From IMG/VR virus record IMGVR_UViG_3300032308_002870, positions 1 through 33,246 of that record: DNA of 33,246 bases, one strand, 5' to 3'. This document shows positions 17,045 through 25,634 of this stretch, piece by piece. The DNA comes from a virus. Made by a program: the position numbers and the translations under genes. The notes beneath the pieces are model-generated. The model had not been told where the DNA came from and made no database searches. It worked only from the letters and a program-made list of their open reading frames with translations. Position 1 is the first letter of the stretch. Each line of letters starts with the position of its first letter.

Positions 17045-17127
17045 CTCGGGCATTTGGCGGGCATATTACGTGCTCCTGGGTTGCGTGGACTCAGCGAGCA
17101 CAACCATGTGCAGGGCATATGCCCGAG
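17045..17127 (+). promoter_or_regulatory. Nested and competing inverted repeats in a leader
   Basis: CTCGGGCAT (17045-17053) is the exact complement of ATGCCCGAG (17119-17127). GGGCATAT (17059-17066) can instead pair with ATATGCCC (17117-17124), so the two pairings exclude each other. An inner hairpin pairs GTGCTCCTG (17070-17078) with CAGCGAGCAC (17092-17101) with one bulge. The 3' arm runs into the GAGGAGGAG ribosome site of the next gene. This looks like a structured regulatory leader, though no known riboswitch was recognised. Confidence 0.4.
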
Positions 17128-17143
17128 GAGGAGCGCGCGTGAA

Positions 17144-17368
17144 TTGGCAAGGTTTCTGACGTTCAACGGAAAAGTGGTGGCAGAACAAACTGGCGCAAAC
17201 GACAGGGTGCTCGTCCGTTTTCACGGAGATCCACCCCAAAAGCACACGCCAGTTTCTGCTACGGAGTGGAATGCAAAAAAGCGCTTCGAGTATTTCGACA
17301 GCGCGGCAGTAGACCGCCAGACAGCCATTCGGCAGTACAAGGCGGCGCAGTCCAGGATTAGAAACTAA
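17144..17368 (+). CDS. Unknown small protein, start uncertain
   Basis: The frame is open from TTG 17054 but the part before 17144 covers the inverted repeats. TTG 17144 is preferred, 10 bases after GAGGAGGAG, giving 74 residues. It contains GKVVAEQTGANDRVLVRFHG, beta-like, and ends in a basic helix (RQYKAAQSRIRN). No domain recognised. If the earlier start is used the protein has 104 residues. Confidence 0.55.
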   Translation: MARFLTFNGKVVAEQTGANDRVLVRFHGDPPQKHTPVSATEWNAKKRFEYFDSAAVDRQTAIRQYKAAQSRIRN

Positions 17369-17389
17369 CCTTTTTCAAAGGGCATGAGA

Positions 17390-18559
17390 ATGCAGACTTC
17401 AACAGGTTCCGAGTTGGTGCAGCAGCAGGTCGCGCTGCTCGAGCAGTTCAGCAAGGTGGCGCACGTGCTGCGCGGCCTGGTGGCCATGATGTGGCTGCCC
17501 GGGCTCAAGCAGAAGTTCTCGGGTCTCCGGCCGATCGCCGGTCCCGAGAAGCGCCCCGTGGCGATCAAGATGGAGGTCACCGAGAGCGGCGGCTTGCGGT
17601 ACTCCGGGGCGATCGCGCGCCCCAAGGACGGGAAGATGCGGTACACGACCATCTTCCAGTACGAGTTCACGACGCCCATGCAGCCGGGCGCTCGTGGCGA
17701 GACGCTGAGCAGCAGCAACGAGGTGCTCGCTCGGCGAGCTCTCGGCTTGCTGCGGTCGCTCGTTCGCTTCGGCGAGCGGCGGCTGGCTCGGCCAGGGCTC
17801 GCGCAGCCGGAAGCCCCGCGGCATCCTCAGCTGCTCGTGCCGTTCGAGGCAGGTGGCGAGGCCTACGACGAGGCCAAGCTCACGGAGTTGTGCGAAGGCA
17901 TGACTCCCGAGCTGTTCGAGTCGTACCGCGAGCGCCTGCGCCATGACCTCACGGACCGCACGACGGTCCCGGGGCTGGCGTTGGTCCACGCGGCCGTGGT
18001 GGCCGACGCGGTGCTCTCGGAAGCCCTCTCCCGAGAGATCGGGTACGAGGACTTCTCTCCGGTTCTCGGTGCTCCGCACTGGAATCCAGCGGAGCGGCTG
18101 CGGCAGATGTCGAACCCGGCCGCGGCCCTGCTCGCCGAGCACGGCGTGACAGACCTCGACCAGGTCGACGAAGTGCTGGAGGAGCAGCTGCTCGCGGCGT
18201 TCCGTGAGTCCGTGCCCCTCGGGGAGCGGCTCACCGACGACGAGATCCGTCACGCCCTGTGCCATCCTCGGCAGCCAGTCCGTTGCGGGACCGGCATTGA
18301 AGGGATCGACGAGGGACGGATCGTCGAGGCCATGCGGAAGGCTGCGGCCGAAAGCCGCGCGGCCTGGGAAGCCACCGACGCGGACCTGCTCCGCGCGGCG
18401 GAAAACCCGGCCGGGCCGCTGTACCTCAGCCGCCTGAGCGCGACGCAGATCTGCAGCGTTGAAACGTTGCAGGAGCTTCCTGCTCCCTACTGCGGCGAAT
18501 TCCTCCCGCCGCTCGACTGGGAGCCGCCCCGCCGAAGGGCTGCCGCGCAGGCGGCCTGA
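17390..18559 (+). CDS. Unknown phage protein, 389 residues
   Basis: ATG 17390 is preferred over ATG 17384 because AAAGGG lies 8 bases upstream. The N-terminal 100 residues contain KRPVAIKMEVTESGGLRYSG and a Pro-rich stretch; the rest is helical and rich in Glu, Ala and Arg. GC is high and the codon pattern is strongly G/C-ending compared with the two genes before it. No domain recognised. It precedes a strong terminator by one small gene. Confidence 0.8.
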   Translation: MQTSTGSELVQQQVALLEQFSKVAHVLRGLVAMMWLPGLKQKFSGLRPIAGPEKRPVAIKMEVTESGGLRYSGAIARPKDGKMRYTTIFQYEFTTPMQPGARGETLSSSNEVLARRALGLLRSLVRFGERRLARPGLAQPEAPRHPQLLVPFEAGGEAYDEAKLTELCEGMTPELFESYRERLRHDLTDRTTVPGLALVHAAVVADAVLSEALSREIGYEDFSPVLGAPHWNPAERLRQMSNPAAALLAEHGVTDLDQVDEVLEEQLLAAFRESVPLGERLTDDEIRHALCHPRQPVRCGTGIEGIDEGRIVEAMRKAAAESRAAWEATDADLLRAAENPAGPLYLSRLSATQICSVETLQELPAPYCGEFLPPLDWEPPRRRAAAQAA

Positions 18560-18562
18560 TCA

Positions 18563-18847
18563 ATGCGGTACTTACTCAGACCTCCTGGAGACACGTTGCG
18601 GTGGCTGATCGCCCAAGACAGCCAGCCGCACGTGCTCCCCTTCTTCCCCGAAGAGACGGACAAGGGTCTGGTTTGTGCCCATTTGATCGGCGGCGAGGTG
18701 CTGGCAGAAGTCGTTCTCTCTGCTGCGCACCTCACAGAAGTCTGCGGCCGGGGATTTCCTCTGGGCCGTCTGTATTTCCAGATTGCGAGATCTGCGCTAT
18801 ACAGTACGTGTCCGGAGTTAACCCCGGCCGCCTTCGGGGAAAGCTAG
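18563..18847 (+). CDS. Unknown small protein, 94 residues
   Basis: Starts 3 bases after the previous stop. Mixed beta/helix with LVCAHLIGGEVLAEVV and a FPLGRLYFQIARSA stretch. No domain recognised. Its stop codon (18845-18847) lies inside the 5' arm region of the terminator that follows. Confidence 0.65.
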   Translation: MRYLLRPPGDTLRWLIAQDSQPHVLPFFPEETDKGLVCAHLIGGEVLAEVVLSAAHLTEVCGRGFPLGRLYFQIARSALYSTCPELTPAAFGES

Positions 18848-18883
18848 GTTCGGGGCGCCAGCCCCGAGCTGACGCTTTCCTTT
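18838..18883 (+). terminator. Intrinsic terminator
   Basis: Outer stem GGAAAGC (18838-18844) with GCTTTCC (18874-18880), inner stem CGGGGC (18851-18856) with GCCCCG (18861-18866) and a GCCA loop, followed by TTT. It separates the gene block ending at 18847 from the portal block starting at 18900. The short T-run makes it somewhat weak. Confidence 0.65.
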
Positions 18884-18899
18884 AGCTATCAGAGCCTTT

Positions 18900-19847
18900 A
18901 TGACTGCCACACACTACGGCGACCCGTCCCAGGAACGACTCAGTAACGGCCGATCGATGGCGGATTTAATGCGCCGCGGGCCGGGAGGACTTCGCGGCGT
19001 GGTAGTCGCCAAGGCAACACCTGGCGGCGCCCCGGCGGGTTACGACCCGCACGACAAAAGCAAGATCGAAATCCACGTTGAGCCTGACGGCGGCAACGCC
19101 ACGATGACGCTCGATCAGATTACCGCCGATGCCGTCGACCAGGCGCTGGCGTTCGCGCGGCAAACAGTACAGGGCAACGATATTGAAGATATTAGGGAGC
19201 GCGCTGCTGTGGCATTCGAAGAGCTAGCAAAGATATCTAAGGCAAGCGTCAAACGGGTGCCCGTCAAGCAGGCAGCTGTTCGCCCGCCGCCGCGCGAGGA
19301 AACTCGCGAACTGGACGACGAAATGGCTGTGATCGACGAATTAGAGGAAGAGGTTGAAGCACTGCGGAACTTCGAGGCGCCCCGGGGCACCACGCCTCCT
19401 CTGGAAAAGATTGACCGCTCCTACAGCCCGATGGCCGCTTTCGGTCTCAAGAAAGGCGCTATGGCCGCCAACACTGTTCCCGTGGTTGCGAAAAGCGCCG
19501 CCAGTGGTCCGCCCCAAAAGCTCGTTTATTTTGAGAAAGAAGGAATCGGCTGCGTTCCCGCTTTCTTTCACGATGTGCTGGTGCATGTCGCCCGACCGGA
19601 ACCCGACAGCCCCGAGGAATCCGGATTTATTGTGCTGGTGTACGACGTGCGTTTTGAACAGTCGGCCGCCCGCTGGTTTCCGCCCAGTAACGACCCGTAC
19701 GCGCGCCCCTGGGCCGCCAAGGTAAGCGACGACAATCGGCTGTATCTTGTTCATACCACAGGATTTCAGTACATTTACGATTCGCGGGAGTACTGTGTCC
19801 TGCGCGTGGAAAAAGCACTCTGGGCGCCGGAAGGATCCGACGAATGA
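18900..19847 (+). CDS. Unknown protein preceding the portal gene
   Basis: A 315-residue protein with an acidic coiled-coil-like stretch (DDEMAVIDELEEEVEALRN, about 141-160) between a flexible N-terminal part and a folded C-terminal part rich in Trp, Tyr and Phe. The ribosome site is weak. The stop overlaps the next small gene by 4 bases. Its position after a terminator and before the portal suggests a virion or assembly role, but no homology was recognised. AAAGATATCTAA lies at 19229-19240. Confidence 0.72.
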   Translation: MTATHYGDPSQERLSNGRSMADLMRRGPGGLRGVVVAKATPGGAPAGYDPHDKSKIEIHVEPDGGNATMTLDQITADAVDQALAFARQTVQGNDIEDIRERAAVAFEELAKISKASVKRVPVKQAAVRPPPREETRELDDEMAVIDELEEEVEALRNFEAPRGTTPPLEKIDRSYSPMAAFGLKKGAMAANTVPVVAKSAASGPPQKLVYFEKEGIGCVPAFFHDVLVHVARPEPDSPEESGFIVLVYDVRFEQSAARWFPPSNDPYARPWAAKVSDDNRLYLVHTTGFQYIYDSREYCVLRVEKALWAPEGSDE

Positions 19848-20029
19848 TGGAAAAGCAAGGAATTGTTGCGCCCCACGTCACTCCCCCCGAGGAAGGCGAT
19901 ACGGCGAAGAACGCGGCGCATATCAAGCGTTCGTGTGAAACGCCCGAAGCCGAAATCCAGGCCATCCGCGAGCTGGATGGCGATTTCCGCAAGGCTGCGG
20001 CCGAGGCGACCAAGAAGTCGCTTCGTTAA
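19844..20029 (+). CDS. Small unknown protein, 61 residues
   Basis: Begins in the previous stop codon (ATGA) and ends 21 bases before the portal start. It is a charged, probably helical peptide rich in Ala, Glu and Lys (EIQAIRELDGDFRKAAAEA). Its size and coupling fit a small accessory protein. No family recognised. Confidence 0.55.
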   Translation: MMEKQGIVAPHVTPPEEGDTAKNAAHIKRSCETPEAEIQAIRELDGDFRKAAAEATKKSLR

Positions 20030-20050
20030 CTTCAAGGACGAGGCGCTACT

Positions 20051-21997
20051 GTGATCACTCCCTCTGGCTCGGCCGGATTCGGCAATCTTGGTCGCGGCGC
20101 GCTTGCCGACGAGCGCTTTCCGGACCCGTTCTGCGATGTCGCCAGCCTGTCGATGCCCGAGAGCATCCAGGTCGCGTTACGGTGGTGCGAGTACATCATG
20201 AACGCCAACGGTGTCTACCGTCAGGCGATCGACCGGGTGATCTCGTACTTCATCACCGATGTTGAAGTAAGCGACCTCGGCGAAAACACGATCGGCCGGG
20301 AAGAGAAGGAAAAGTACCGGGTTTTCCTCGAGGAGACGCTGGGCGTCAAAACGGTCCTCAAGGCCGTGGCGATGGACATGCTCACCTACGGAAATAGCTT
20401 CACCAGTTTGCTTGTCCCGTTTCGCCGATATCTTTCCTGCAAGAAGTGCGGTTTCGAGGCGCCGCTCAAGAAGGTTCACGGCTCCTCGGCTTTTAACTTC
20501 AAGTGGGAAGAGTTCGACTTTCACGCCACCTGCCCGAACTGCAAGTACTCCGGCAAGTTCAACCACATCGACCGACGCGGCGGCAACGACGACCCAATAA
20601 AGGTCAAGCGTTGGAGCCCCCACGAAATCGACATTCTCTGGGACCCGTATAGCGAAGAGTGCACGTACATCTGGAAGATCCCGGAAGACTATCGCAACCT
20701 GATTCGGGCTGGAAATCTTCACCACCTAGAGCACGCCAGCTGGGAAGTGATTCAGGCGATTAAAGACGGCAAGAACCTGATGTTCGACAAGGACGTCGTG
20801 TTCCACCTCCACGAATACGCGCTGTCCGGTATGCGTAATCGCGGTTGGGGCATTTCACGGATTCTTGTGAATTTCCGGCAAGCCTGGTATTACCAAATTC
20901 TCCAGCGTTACAACGAGGCGATTGCCCTGGACTACGTGGTGCCGTTCCGCGTGATCACGCCTGCGCCCCGCGGCGGCGACCCGACCTCCGGCGACCCGGT
21001 CCACACGATCAACCTTTCGAGCTTCGCCTCGCGTGTCCAGGCAATGCTCCGCGCCCGACGCGTCGATCCGGCCCGCTGGAACGTGCTCCCGTTTCCGGTC
21101 GAGTACCAGGCCCTGGGCGGCGACGCCAGTCAGCTCGCGCCCAAGGATCTCATCCAGCAGGCGATGGATACGCTCATGCAGTGCATCGGTATGCCTGTTG
21201 AGCTCATGAACGGCTCGCTGAGCTTTCAGGCAGCCCCGGCGGCGCTGCGGCTGTTCGAAGCCAATTGGAGCCACCTGCCGCACAACTTGAACGTCTTTTT
21301 GCGCAACCTGAGCCAAACTCTTTCTCGCGTCATGTCGTGGGAGCCGGTCTCTATCAAGCTCCAGCGGGTCACGCACGCCGACGACCTCAACCGGCAGATG
21401 GCCAAGCTCCAGCTCATGCAGGGTCAGATGGTCTCCAAGACCACGGGCCTCAAGAGCGTTGGCCTGGACTACGAGGAAGAGATCAAGCAGCAGCTCGAGG
21501 AAGAGCGGATCTACGCCGAAGCGCAGGCCCGTATGCAGAAGGAGATGGAGCAGGCCCAGAGCATGCAAGACCTCGCCGTGCAGGCAGAGATGATGCAGGG
21601 CGCGGGCAACCCTGGCGCGAGCGCGACTGGCATGCCACCCGGCGCCGACCCAGCTGCGGCCGGTGCGCCTCCTGGCGCCGCGCCTGGAATGGCGCCCGGT
21701 GCCGCGCCCGGTATGGGCGGCAGCCCAGTCGACCAGTTCATGATGCAGCGGCAGAACAGCCCCAACGTGCCGCGCAGCCCCGAAGACATGCAGTCTCAGG
21801 CGCAGCTTCTTGCTCAGCAAATTCTCTCCCTACCGGAAGCTCAGAAGGACTCGGAGCTCATCAAGCTCAAGCGATCCGACCCGACAACGCACGCGCTGGT
21901 GTCGAGCATCATCGACGATATTCGCCAGCAGGCGAAAACCCAGGGCGGCGCCATGATGATGGCGCAGCAGTTTGGGCAGGGTCAACCTCCTGGGTAA
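20051..21997 (+). CDS. Portal protein with an inserted zinc ribbon
   Basis: This 648-residue protein probably forms the dodecameric portal ring at the capsid vertex. Supporting features are the helical N-terminus (SIQVALRWCEYIMNANGVYRQ region), the wing/clip-type central part (IVNFRQAWYYQILQRYNEAIA region), GMPVELMNGSLSFQAAPAALR and a helical C-terminus rich in Gln and Met. Two CxxC pairs at C130/C133 and C161/C164 form a zinc-ribbon-like insertion in the N-terminal third, which most portals lack. Residues about 517-560 are a Gly/Ala/Pro/Met repeat tract. GTG 20051 follows a weak AAGGACGAGG site. A GATATCTTT motif lies at 20427. Confidence 0.82.
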   Translation: MITPSGSAGFGNLGRGALADERFPDPFCDVASLSMPESIQVALRWCEYIMNANGVYRQAIDRVISYFITDVEVSDLGENTIGREEKEKYRVFLEETLGVKTVLKAVAMDMLTYGNSFTSLLVPFRRYLSCKKCGFEAPLKKVHGSSAFNFKWEEFDFHATCPNCKYSGKFNHIDRRGGNDDPIKVKRWSPHEIDILWDPYSEECTYIWKIPEDYRNLIRAGNLHHLEHASWEVIQAIKDGKNLMFDKDVVFHLHEYALSGMRNRGWGISRILVNFRQAWYYQILQRYNEAIALDYVVPFRVITPAPRGGDPTSGDPVHTINLSSFASRVQAMLRARRVDPARWNVLPFPVEYQALGGDASQLAPKDLIQQAMDTLMQCIGMPVELMNGSLSFQAAPAALRLFEANWSHLPHNLNVFLRNLSQTLSRVMSWEPVSIKLQRVTHADDLNRQMAKLQLMQGQMVSKTTGLKSVGLDYEEEIKQQLEEERIYAEAQARMQKEMEQAQSMQDLAVQAEMMQGAGNPGASATGMPPGADPAAAGAPPGAAPGMAPGAAPGMGGSPVDQFMMQRQNSPNVPRSPEDMQSQAQLLAQQILSLPEAQKDSELIKLKRSDPTTHALVSSIIDDIRQQAKTQGGAMMMAQQFGQGQPPG

Positions 21998-22003
21998 TCC
22001 ATA

Positions 22004-23044
22004 ATGTGTGTTGGGATTTACACCCATTACGCACACTGCGACCAGGCCTACTTCGCAGTGCGCCTGGTTGCCCTTCTGCGCGCGTTGGGCGCGCCATTTG
22101 ATATCTATTCGGACAATTCTCCGGGGAAGCTCAAGCTCCCGTATGACCGCTCGGTAAAACACCGCAGCGTCGTCAAATACACCGATTGGGTCAGACGGCG
22201 TTCCGTAGTCGTGTGGACGCACGTGCCGCGGGTCGAGCAGCTGGATTACGCAAACCGGCGCGGCATCAAAACGATCGTCGTGCCGATGTGGCAGGAATTT
22301 TTACCGCCCTACAAAAAAGCGCTGAAACGCGCGGACCGCGTGATTGCGTTGTCCAGCGAGTGCCGGGACTTGTTTGTGGACGTGTTCAAGCTGAATCGTG
22401 TTTCGCTGATTCCGTTTGACACCGGCTTGCCGATTACTCGCAAAAACAAGCCAGGGGATCCGCGCCGTTTGCAGCTCTTTTTGCCCTGGTTTGACCGCAA
22501 CGCGCGCTGCTCTTCAGGCCACTTTCTGGGCATGCTTGGGTACATCATGGAACGGATGGAAGAGCCGCACTTAACCGTGGCGGTCAATTCCAGCCGGTTT
22601 GGCCCTCCCGCGGCCAAGTTCTTTCAACAGCTCGGCGCGCGAACTGGCGGCCGCGTTACGCTGGTGCGAAACGTGTCGCTGGTAAAACGTTTCAGCTTGT
22701 ACACCAACGCCGATCTAACGATTTGGCCCGCCGAGTGCGACAACTACGGGCTGTGCGGCCTAACGAGCCTGGCGGCAGGTACGCCCTTGCTGAGCTTTGC
22801 GGTCGCGCCCCAGACCGATTTTCTGCACCAGGACATCAATGCGGCTCTAGTCAAAACCAGGGTCGATTACGATGATAATGGCGTTCCGCATGCCGTGCCG
22901 AACTACGAAAAGTTTGCGGCGGCCTTGCAGGAGCTGATTGCCGAGCCGCGGCATATTGCCCAAATGCAAAAGAAAGTGTCGTACAACCTGCCTTCGCGAA
23001 AGGAATCGTTTGAAGGCGGCTGGAAACAACTCTTAGATCTTTAA
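22004..23044 (+). CDS. GT-B glycosyltransferase (family 4/1-like)
   Basis: A 346-residue sugar transferase. The C-terminal half has the nucleotide-sugar site as WPAECDNYGLCGLTSLAAGTPL (from W241), comparable to PSxxEPFGLxxLEAMAxGxPV. E244 matches the first Glu, whereas the second Glu of the E-x7-E pair is replaced by small residues. The N-terminus (GIYTHYAHCDQAYFAVRLV) contains the usual Rossmann strand and loop. It starts 6 bases after the portal stop. A TTTGATATCTAT motif lies at 22097-22108. The substrate is unknown. Confidence 0.8.
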   Translation: MCVGIYTHYAHCDQAYFAVRLVALLRALGAPFDIYSDNSPGKLKLPYDRSVKHRSVVKYTDWVRRRSVVVWTHVPRVEQLDYANRRGIKTIVVPMWQEFLPPYKKALKRADRVIALSSECRDLFVDVFKLNRVSLIPFDTGLPITRKNKPGDPRRLQLFLPWFDRNARCSSGHFLGMLGYIMERMEEPHLTVAVNSSRFGPPAAKFFQQLGARTGGRVTLVRNVSLVKRFSLYTNADLTIWPAECDNYGLCGLTSLAAGTPLLSFAVAPQTDFLHQDINAALVKTRVDYDDNGVPHAVPNYEKFAAALQELIAEPRHIAQMQKKVSYNLPSRKESFEGGWKQLLDL

Positions 23045-23062
23045 CTGGCGCAGGGAGGTGCC

Positions 23063-23812
23063 ATGAATGTCGACCAACCTATCGCGGTGACCCTGGAGTT
23101 TGCCAAAGAACATTACGGCGCCCGACCATCTATTCACGGAAAAACTCTCGTTCAGCACGCGGTCTCCGTCGCCAAAACCGCCGAAACCATTGCGCACAAG
23201 GTTTATCAAGACGTACGAAAAGAGCTCGTCTCTGAAGAAACAAGAGAAAGCGTTGCGATCATCGTGCATAGCGCCCTGCTTCACGACGTGATTAACGTGA
23301 GTCGCTGCGCCTTCGAGCAGATCGCCGAACAAACCACGGTACAGATTGCGGCGACCGTGGCGGACTTGAGCCGTGATTTCCGCCTGGTTGAGACAAAGCG
23401 CGATATGGAGTTTCGCGGGCGGTTGAGCGCCAGCGGAGTTCGCACCCAGATCGTCGCCGTTGCCGACATTCTGTGCACGACCGCCGAGGTCATCGAAATG
23501 ATCAAGCACCTCGGTCTGGACTCGTCGGCGAAAGCGCGAAAAATGTTGATGCAGCTTGACGGGGACCTACTGGCGATTACCGCGGCGTCTCGCTACTATG
23601 CCCTACGGCTTTACACTCACGCCGCTCGCAACCTCTTGCATGACGCCAGCCAGCTGCTAAAAGAAGCAAAAGCGCAGGCGCGTTTGGCCCGTCAAGTCGC
23701 CCACGCTACTAGCGGATTGCGCACAAGAATAGCGGCAAAAATGCGCTCAGAAAAAAACCAGAAGAAGGAGCAGAGCAGTGGCAAAAAGCGAACTCGTCGA
23801 CGAGATCCGTGA
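23063..23812 (+). CDS. HD-domain protein, RelA/SpoT hydrolase-like
   Basis: A 249-residue protein with the HD phosphohydrolase signature: H32 in QHAVSVA, H74-D75 in ALLHDV and D135 in VAVADILCTT. The N-terminal LEFAKEHYGARPSIHGKTLVQH resembles the start of the (p)ppGpp hydrolase domain, and the order and spacing fit that family better than other HD groups. The ED pair that follows HD in true hydrolases (HDxxEDT) is missing here (HDVINVS), so the substrate is uncertain. The last 60 residues are Lys/Arg-rich, suggesting nucleic-acid or membrane contact. The start follows GGGAGG. Confidence 0.75.
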   Translation: MNVDQPIAVTLEFAKEHYGARPSIHGKTLVQHAVSVAKTAETIAHKVYQDVRKELVSEETRESVAIIVHSALLHDVINVSRCAFEQIAEQTTVQIAATVADLSRDFRLVETKRDMEFRGRLSASGVRTQIVAVADILCTTAEVIEMIKHLGLDSSAKARKMLMQLDGDLLAITAASRYYALRLYTHAARNLLHDASQLLKEAKAQARLARQVAHATSGLRTRIAAKMRSEKNQKKEQSSGKKRTRRRDP

Positions 23813-24092
23813 AGATTATCTCAAGGCGCACGGCGATGTGGCCGTCGGGCCAATTGATCATTTCTGTGCGTTCATGGCTGCCTGGCTGTCCAAGGCGGGC
23901 ATTCAGGGAATGGGCATGCAGGCTTCCGGCTTGGCACTGCGGCTCGCTGACGGGCGGCAGCTCGGGCTCATTGAGCCGGACCTCTCGCCGACCACGGCCG
24001 ACACGCCGTCGGTAGGCATCAACGCCGTCCACCGGGAAGATCCGCGCAGGATCCTGGGCGACTCGCCCAGCGTCAACATTACCGGGCGATAG
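23778..24092 (+). CDS. Unknown protein, 104 residues
   Basis: GTG 23778 lies 7 bases after AGAAGGAG and overlaps the HD gene by 35 bases. Residues 1-45 are helical and contain a hydrophobic stretch (PIDHFCAFMAAWLSKAG); the C-terminal half is Pro/Asp-rich and probably disordered. Its stop codon TAG coincides with the ATAGATATCTAA motif. No domain recognised. Confidence 0.62.
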   Translation: MAKSELVDEIREDYLKAHGDVAVGPIDHFCAFMAAWLSKAGIQGMGMQASGLALRLADGRQLGLIEPDLSPTTADTPSVGINAVHREDPRRILGDSPSVNITGR

Positions 24093-24121
24093 ATATCTAA
24101 CCTCACCAGCAAGGAGTGCTT

Positions 24122-24739
24122 GTGTTCGTCGTGTTCGAGGGGATCGACGGTGCCGGGAAAACCACCCAGGCCCGCATGCTGTACGAGCGCCTCAAGAATG
24201 AGGGCGCCAAGGTCGAGCAGGTGGCTGATCCGGGAACGACCAAGATCGGCACGGCCATCCGGCAGATCCTGCTCCATAACGACGCGCCAATTTCCAGCCA
24301 GGCGCAAATGCTGCTCTTCTCGGCAGCGCGGGCCGAGCTGGCTGCGTACATCCGCGAGCGGCTGGCCGACAATTTCACAGTGATCTGTGATCGGTGGCTC
24401 CTCTCGACGTTGGTCTACCAGGGGGTGATCAACGGGATTGACGAAGGTTTCATTCTGCGGGTCTTCCGCGAGACGTCGAACCTGATCCCGGACGTGTGCG
24501 TTCTGCTGGACATGCCGAGCGAGCTGTCCGTCGAGCGGACTGGTCCCGGCCGCGATCGCTATGAGCGCGTAACGCCCGAGACGCGTACCGCGATGCGTCG
24601 GGCGTACATCCAGCATTCCGGCAAGCGAGAGGTTGGAGCCCGCGTTTTTACGCTCGACGCGCTCCTGCCGCCGGAGGACGTTCATAAGCTCGTCTACAAG
24701 GACTATAAGTCTCGCAAAATTGCACTGGCGGCTGTCTAA
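24122..24739 (+). CDS. tmk: Thymidylate (dTMP) kinase
   Basis: A 205-residue kinase converting dTMP to dTDP for phage DNA synthesis. GTG 24122, 5 bases after AAGGAG, is preferred over the earlier GTG 24116 that overlaps the ribosome site. The P-loop is GIDGAGKT (residues 7-14), the DR motif is CDRWLLST (D90-R91), and LLDMPSEL (128-135) is the usual beta strand before the lid. ADPGTT replaces the REPGGT motif, so one conserved basic residue is lost. The lid region has Arg-rich GPGRDRYERV. It is close to the thymidine kinase gene. Confidence 0.9.
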   Translation: MFVVFEGIDGAGKTTQARMLYERLKNEGAKVEQVADPGTTKIGTAIRQILLHNDAPISSQAQMLLFSAARAELAAYIRERLADNFTVICDRWLLSTLVYQGVINGIDEGFILRVFRETSNLIPDVCVLLDMPSELSVERTGPGRDRYERVTPETRTAMRRAYIQHSGKREVGARVFTLDALLPPEDVHKLVYKDYKSRKIALAAV

Positions 24740-24765
24740 ACTCGAAGCTGAAAAGGAGTTCACCT

Positions 24766-25314
24766 ATGTTGGCAGTAACGGTTAGAAAGCCGATGAAGAA
24801 TCAGCTCTATTTCGCCTTTGCGCGAGACGAAAAGCATGAGAGAGCGCCTGCGGGAAACCGCCAGCCGCGAACCAGGAAAATCCCGACTCCGCGCCCCTTG
24901 AAGAAAAAGTGTGAGGAGCCAGAATTCGGAAACGACTTCCGCGACCTGTGTGTGCTGCTGCACGGAATTGCCAAGAAGCACGTAGCCGCCACAAACTTTC
25001 ACGACTTCAACCTGGTGGCGCGCTGCACGAAGCTGCTGCAGACGCTGGGCGCGCCGGTCGAAACCCCTGCAGCAATGCAGGCTGCCGTCTCCAGTCAGGA
25101 AGCGGCACTGGTCACCAGCGCGCCGGAATACCGGCTTTTGCGCAGCCGGGCAATCGCCGGGCTCGCCACGGTGGCCGACCTGGCGTCAAAGATGCCCGCG
25201 AAGGGCAGCGCCGAGTACCAGCGCGGAATGCGCGATGCCTACGAGCAGGCGAGTAACGTCGCCGCGCTTTTTCTCGATGATCTGGAAGAGATCAGTTTTC
25301 CAAAAAGGACTTGA
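24766..25314 (+). CDS. Unknown protein with basic N-terminus, 182 residues
   Basis: ATG 24766 follows AAAGGAG. Residues 8-45 are rich in Arg, Lys and Pro; residues about 50-182 are helical with DFRDLCVLLHGIAKKH and a second helix near MRDAYEQASNVAALFL. No domain recognised. The stop overlaps the frame of the next gene. Confidence 0.68.
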   Translation: MLAVTVRKPMKNQLYFAFARDEKHERAPAGNRQPRTRKIPTPRPLKKKCEEPEFGNDFRDLCVLLHGIAKKHVAATNFHDFNLVARCTKLLQTLGAPVETPAAMQAAVSSQEAALVTSAPEYRLLRSRAIAGLATVADLASKMPAKGSAEYQRGMRDAYEQASNVAALFLDDLEEISFPKRT

Positions 25315-25319
25315 GTGCC

Positions 25320-25622
25320 GTGTCGCCGATCGCCAACAACGACCCCAGTGTTTTTGAAGTCCGAAACGACATTCCCGTTAACGAGGGCGAGGATCCGCCA
25401 ACCCTGCTGGCGGAGGTCGGCACGTGGCGCACGCCGCGAGGCAACGTCAGCGGCATTGCCGTGACCACGTATGGCGAGGTGGCGACGCTGCTATCACCGA
25501 ACGAGGCGCGGAAGTTTTCCAAGTGGCTGCTCAAGGCGGCCGAAGAACTGGAAGGCGGCAATCACAAGGTTCGCCCCGGCTCGAAACCGTCCCATTACGA
25601 AACGGACGAAGACGAAGCTTGA
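25320..25622 (+). CDS. Unknown small protein, 100 residues
   Basis: GTG 25320, 10 bases after AAGGA, is preferred over TTG 25311, which lies within the previous stop. Beta-rich middle (WRTPRGNVSGIAVTTYG) and a helix (NEARKFSKWLLKAAEEL) with an acidic tail (ETDEDEA). The pattern of a small beta domain then a helix occurs in several small phage proteins; no specific family was recognised. Confidence 0.62.
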   Translation: MSPIANNDPSVFEVRNDIPVNEGEDPPTLLAEVGTWRTPRGNVSGIAVTTYGEVATLLSPNEARKFSKWLLKAAEELEGGNHKVRPGSKPSHYETDEDEA

Positions 25623-25634
25623 CGCGATTTAGCG

